Below, piece after piece: positions 60,587-64,000 of a stretch of 64,000 nucleotides of DNA (positions within the stretch are counted from its first letter, which is position 1; each line of letters opens with the position of its first letter). The notes under the pieces are model-generated. The model searched no databases. It saw only the letters and a program-made list of their open reading frames with translations, and was not told the origin of the DNA. This DNA is from an uncultured Christensenella sp. (GTDB taxonomy: Bacteria > Bacillota > Clostridia > Christensenellales > Borkfalkiaceae): contig CAJUFY010000007.1 of NCBI GenBank assembly GCA_910586245.1, positions 1 to 64,000 on the forward strand, given 5' to 3'. The position numbers and the translations under genes are program-made.

Positions 60587-61084
60587 TCAATATTTTTTTA
60601 CGTTACAATTCCGATATGTACAAAAACGAACGGTATAACCGTTGTCCGCGATCGGCGCACTCTCATCCGAAAGCGTAAAATTATTATCGGCATCCAAATC
60701 GGATACGAACACTTCCGCTTTTCCGTCGGCCTCCACTTTCGTAACCAAAACTTCGCTGCAATATGGAATCAACGTATTATAAACGCTTGCTCCGCCGATC
60801 ACGAATACGTCGTCGGGCGGATATTTTTTTACTTCCGCAAACAATTCGTCGAGATTATGAACGGTAATCACGTCCTCTTCGACGTCCTGCGGCGACAGCA
60901 CGATATTGATACGGTTTTTCAGCGGTTTTCCGCCGGGGAAAGAACGGAGGGTATTTAACCCCAGTACGACGATTTTCCCCTTCGTCGTTTCGCGGAAAAA
61001 CTTCATATCTTCGGGTAGACGGAACATCAAATCGTTCGCTTTGCCGATGCCCCAGTTTTTATCTGCGTGAAAAATTGCCTTCAT
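60587..61084 (-). CDS. folA: Dihydrofolate reductase
   Basis: The protein has 165 aa. Core motifs: FHADKNWGIGKANDLMFRLPEDMKF is cut to NWGIGKANDLMFRLPEDM, then VLGLNTLRSFPGG and VFVIGGASVYNTLIPY. It reduces dihydrofolate with NADPH. It follows thyA by 9 bp, the usual pairing for dTMP synthesis. TAAGGAGA precedes the ATG. Confidence 0.95.
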   Translation of the reverse strand: MKAIFHADKNWGIGKANDLMFRLPEDMKFFRETTKGKIVVLGLNTLRSFPGGKPLKNRINIVLSPQDVEEDVITVHNLDELFAEVKKYPPDDVFVIGGASVYNTLIPYCSEVLVTKVEADGKAEVFVSDLDADNNFTLSDESAPIADNGYTVRFCTYRNCNVKKY

Positions 61085-61093
61085 GCGTTCTCC

Positions 61094-61924
61094 TTATATT
61101 GCAACGGGAATCTTCGTTTCCAACGGGGTGTAATCGTAATTTTCGAGCCGAAAACTGTCCACCGTAAAGTCGTAAAAGTTTTTAACGGAATCGTCGACGA
61201 TCAGTTTGGGCGCGGGCTTCGGTTGATTCCGAATGATTTCCTCTACAATCGGAAGGTGCCTGTCGTATAAATGCGCGTCCGCAATCACGTGAACGAGTTC
61301 CCCCGCTTTCAAACCGCTGACCTGTGCAAACATGATCAAAAGCACCGCATACTGCACAACGTTCCAGTTGTTTGCGGTAAGCATGTCGTTCGAACGCTGA
61401 TTCAGAATCCCGTTTAACGTATTGTCCGAAACGTTAAACGTCATCGAATAAGCGCAGGGATACAAATTCATTTCGTGCAAATCTTCGAAATTATAAAGGT
61501 TGGTCATAATCCTTCTGGAAGCGGGATTGTACTTCAAATCGAAGAGCACTCTGTCAACCTGATCGAATTCGCCCTCTTTGTAAATTGATTTTTTGCCGAG
61601 CTGATACCCGTAAGCTTTGCCGATCGAACCGCTTTCATCCGCCCAGCTATCCCAGATATGAGAGTTCAAATCGTGTACGTTGTTGCTTTTTTTCTGCCAG
61701 ATCCAAAGCAATTCGTCAATGCACGATTTAAACGCCGTTCTCCGAATGGTGAGAATTGGAAACTCTTTCTGCAAATCGTAGCGATTCACCATTCCGAATT
61801 TTTTTACCGTATGCGCAGGCGCGCCGTCTTCCCAACGGGGACGGACTTCCAGCTCCGTATCCCAAACGCCGTTTTGCATGATGTCTTTACAGTTTTGAAG
61901 AAAAATTTCGTCTGCTCTGCTCAT
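61094..61924 (-). CDS. thyA: Thymidylate synthase
   Basis: The protein has 276 aa. WIWQKKSNNVHDLNSHIWDSW is partly typical of ThyA. The catalytic Cys lies in MNLYPCAYSMTF, where the common PCH is PCA. NQRSNDMLTANNWNVVQYA and DAHLYDRHLPIV follow. It makes dTMP from dUMP with methylene-tetrahydrofolate. The variant is close to the Bacillus phage-related form. It overlaps gltX by ATGA, so both lie in one operon with folA. Confidence 0.93.
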   Translation of the reverse strand: MSRADEIFLQNCKDIMQNGVWDTELEVRPRWEDGAPAHTVKKFGMVNRYDLQKEFPILTIRRTAFKSCIDELLWIWQKKSNNVHDLNSHIWDSWADESGSIGKAYGYQLGKKSIYKEGEFDQVDRVLFDLKYNPASRRIMTNLYNFEDLHEMNLYPCAYSMTFNVSDNTLNGILNQRSNDMLTANNWNVVQYAVLLIMFAQVSGLKAGELVHVIADAHLYDRHLPIVEEIIRNQPKPAPKLIVDDSVKNFYDFTVDSFRLENYDYTPLETKIPVAI

Positions 61925-63561
61925 AACGACTCCCCGACTTCGCGCATAATGCGGGCGCGCGTTTCGCTCTCCCCGAGGATCTGCATAATCGTCCAGAGAT
62001 CGGGCGTATTTGCTTTCCCCGTCACGGCAATGCGCAAAACCTCCGCAACGTCCGCAACACTTCCCTTGAAAGCCTCGGGATTCGCTTTATAGTCTTTCAT
62101 TTCGGCGGCAAATCCGTTCGCTCCGGCAGTTTCTTTTACCTTTGCAAACCAAACCTGCGCGTCGTCATCGAACGAATACGTCTGCAAAAATGCGGATAAC
62201 AGAGCCCGTTTCGTTGCGCCGTCCACGCGGTATTCGTCGCTCCGTTTCGCCGCGGCGAAAAAGTATGCGATCGATTCCATTGCCTGTTTTGCCGTCGTAA
62301 AATCTTTTCTCCGTTTTTTCCCTGCCGTACCCATGCACAAGTTGAGTACTTTCAGCAGATATTCTTCGTTCGAGAAATAAAATTTTTCCGTTTCCGAACC
62401 GTATTCCTGCGCCCAATTCTTCAAAAACGCGCACGTTTCTTCGGCGGAAAGCTTCGCGAGTTCGTTCTTCGAAATGTCGTTCAGCTTGTCCAAATCGAAC
62501 AACGCGCCGCTCTTGCCCATTTTGTTCACCGAAAAAGGAAATTCTTCGAGCGGTTTTTCCGGATTTTTCAGATACCATTCCTCGAAATTCGAATTGAGAA
62601 GCGTTAACATATACACTTTTACGGCGCGCGCGTAATATCCCTGTTCCCGATAAAATTCCAAAGAAAGTTCTGGATCTTTCCGCTTGGATAATTTTCTGCG
62701 CGTTTCCCCGTCCTGTTTCATGAGCGAGCAATTGTGCCCGTAACGGGGGCGCTCGAACCCGAGCACCTCGAACAATTCAAGATGAATCGGAAGCGAAGCA
62801 AGCCATTCTTCCCCGCGGATCACAAGCGTCGTACGCATGAAATGATCGTCGATTGCATGCGCGAAATGATAGGTCGGAATGCCGTCGCTCTTTAAAATGA
62901 CCACGTCCTGATCGTTTTCGGTCACGGTGATTTCGCCCTTAATCTCGTCGTGGAATTTCATCTTATTTTCGGGATTGCCGAGCGACTTCAAACGAATCAC
63001 GTACGGCATTCCCGCGTCGAGATTGCGGTAAATCTCTTCTTCGGAAAGATTTCTGCACTTGGCATATTCGCCGTAATAGCCCGTAATCTTTTTTTCGGCG
63101 GTCTGTTGATCGCGCAACGCCGTAAGCGCATCCTCCGTACAAAAACAGGGATACGCCCTTCCGCGCGCAATTAGGTCTTTTACAAAGGCGCGGTAAAGTT
63201 CCGCTCTTTGCCGCTGATAGTAAGGCGCGTATGCGTTTTCGCCGTCGATTTCGGCACCTTCGTCGAATCGGATATCAAAATACCGCAATGCATTCTTTAC
63301 CGCTTCCACGGCGCCGTCTACTTTGCGTTTTAAATCGGTATCCTCGATCCGAAGGTAGAGTACGCCCCCGCTCAAGTGCGCAATCCGTTCGTTTGCAATC
63401 GCAACGAATAAATTCCCCAAATGAATAAACCCCGTAGGCGAAGGCGCAAGCCGCGTCACTTCCGCACCGTTTGCAATTGCGCGGGGCGGATATTTTTCTT
63501 CGAAGCCCGCAATCGGCAATGCGTCGGGCAACAGTCTTTCCGCAAGTTTTTTATAATCCAT
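61921..63561 (-). CDS. gltX: Glutamyl-tRNA synthetase, divergent form
   Basis: The protein has 546 aa, longer than the typical 480 owing to about 35 extra N-terminal residues. The HIGH-type motif reads TRLAPSPTGFIHLGNLF, with HLGN in place of HIGG. The KMSKS-type motif is RRKLSKRKDPELS. It charges tRNA-Glu and, in organisms without GlnRS, also tRNA-Gln. ACGGAGA precedes the ATG. It lies 15 bp after the shikimate kinase. Confidence 0.9.
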   Translation of the reverse strand: MDYKKLAERLLPDALPIAGFEEKYPPRAIANGAEVTRLAPSPTGFIHLGNLFVAIANERIAHLSGGVLYLRIEDTDLKRKVDGAVEAVKNALRYFDIRFDEGAEIDGENAYAPYYQRQRAELYRAFVKDLIARGRAYPCFCTEDALTALRDQQTAEKKITGYYGEYAKCRNLSEEEIYRNLDAGMPYVIRLKSLGNPENKMKFHDEIKGEITVTENDQDVVILKSDGIPTYHFAHAIDDHFMRTTLVIRGEEWLASLPIHLELFEVLGFERPRYGHNCSLMKQDGETRRKLSKRKDPELSLEFYREQGYYARAVKVYMLTLLNSNFEEWYLKNPEKPLEEFPFSVNKMGKSGALFDLDKLNDISKNELAKLSAEETCAFLKNWAQEYGSETEKFYFSNEEYLLKVLNLCMGTAGKKRRKDFTTAKQAMESIAYFFAAAKRSDEYRVDGATKRALLSAFLQTYSFDDDAQVWFAKVKETAGANGFAAEMKDYKANPEAFKGSVADVAEVLRIAVTGKANTPDLWTIMQILGESETRARIMREVGESL

Positions 63562-63576
63562 ATCGATCTCCGTCGT

Positions 63577-64000
63577 TTATATTTCAAATCCTGCAACGCT
63601 TGCGATTTCGGCTACCGTTTCATCGATCGTTTTTCCGTCGCAATGCACCGTTTCGTCGGCATAACGTTCATAGAGCGGCACGCGTTCCCGATGCAATCCT
63701 TTTAAGTCGCTTACGCTTCCGCGCATCACGACGCCTCTTTTCATCAGATTCGGAATCCGCCGCTCCGTTTCCTCAGCGCTCAGCTCCAGATAGATCACTT
63801 TTCCGATCTCTTTCAGATGCTCCATTGCGCGCGGAGAATAACAAACGCTGCCGCCCGTCGCAATCACGCAACGCGAAGCGTATAATCCAGCATTGACGCG
63901 CTCTTCGATCTTCAAAAATTCTTCCGCGCCTTTTTTTGCGATAATTTCCGAAAGAAGCGCGTTTTCTTCGCCTTGAATGAGCAGATCGCAGTCGATGAAT
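63577..64000 (-). CDS. Shikimate kinase, partial and divergent
   Basis: The reading frame is open to the window end, giving at least 140 residues, so the start lies beyond 64000. FIDCDLLIQGEENALLSE, then VIATGGSVCYSP and VIYLELSAEETERRI, and REHVPLYERYAD-like RERVPLYERYAD match shikimate kinase. The usual TGGG is TGGS and the RPL loop is MRGSV. The P-loop is outside. It adjoins gltX; aroA and tyrA are encoded 10 kb away. A related kinase of another substrate is possible. Confidence 0.72.
   Translation of the reverse strand, partial: FIDCDLLIQGEENALLSEIIAKKGAEEFLKIEERVNAGLYASRCVIATGGSVCYSPRAMEHLKEIGKVIYLELSAEETERRIPNLMKRGVVMRGSVSDLKGLHRERVPLYERYADETVHCDGKTIDETVAEIASVAGFEI

Overview
The window reads as a chromosome segment of an anaerobic, Gram-positive, spore-lineage Clostridia-type bacterium, probably a gut member of Bacillota. 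The support is the gene content: whiA, yabP/yabQ with a DivIC-like gene, Rex next to AdhE and an [FeFe] hydrogenase, oxygen-sensitive NrdD/NrdG, a DtxR/MntR-type regulator and strong SigA-type promoters with 17-bp spacers. Genus-level assignment is not possible from the sequence alone.

Positions 1-4130 are the right part of an integrated mobile element that abuts the 3' end of a tRNA-Leu(CAA) gene (4169-4255, minus). It carries a tightly coupled plus-strand gene chain: the tail of an upstream gene, a 44-residue membrane protein, a Zot/pI-type ATPase typical of filamentous phages (inoviruses), a hypothetical protein, a phage-type cytosine methyltransferase and another hypothetical protein. Then come about 1.4 kb of non-coding DNA dense in hairpins and in two families of dispersed repeats. 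One repeat copy forms the C-terminal coding tail of a gene. The left end of the element lies outside the window.

Positions 4200-13800 hold polA-coaE, a lytic transglycosylase, tRNA-Leu(AAG) and an L-rhamnose operon (rhaB-rhaA-rhaD-fucO) divergent from a DeoR-type regulator. Positions 13800-25500 are mostly minus-strand: a DUF697-like membrane protein, an RNA m5C methyltransferase, flavodoxin, a pair of CobW-type GTPases (one with a DUF1980-like tail, one with a His/Cys-rich insert), an M29 aminopeptidase, nrdD-nrdG behind two NrdR boxes, an HD hydrolase with a PfkB kinase, and pfkA.

Positions 25500-41400 carry dnaE-whiA-PHP-murB, a solute-binding protein, a DUF1540 peptide, rplI, the rex-adhE-hydrogenase redox cluster and valS. 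Positions 41400-47000 hold a THI5/SsuA-type ABC transporter, a YkvI-like transporter whose gene runs antisense into the ABC permease gene, and a membrane-anchored PadR-type regulator with a long charged coiled coil. Positions 47000-64000 carry a Cys-rich lipoprotein, ROK kinase, rho, MBL hydrolase and DUF1934-like chain; tyrA, a YgjP-type peptidase and aroA; mntR, a tyrosine phosphatase, a small XRE regulator and an M50 peptidase; ppx with yabP-yabQ-divIC; then typA, folA, thyA, gltX and a shikimate kinase cut by the window end.

The most notable observations are the Zot-type element with its repeats and hairpins, a recurrent leaderless promoter architecture (-10 hexamer ending 6-7 nt before an ATG with no Shine-Dalgarno) at polA, aroA, an XRE gene and a DUF1934 gene, the membrane-tethered PadR protein, and a palindrome (ATTATGTC-T-GACATAAT type) recurring in separate intergenic regions.
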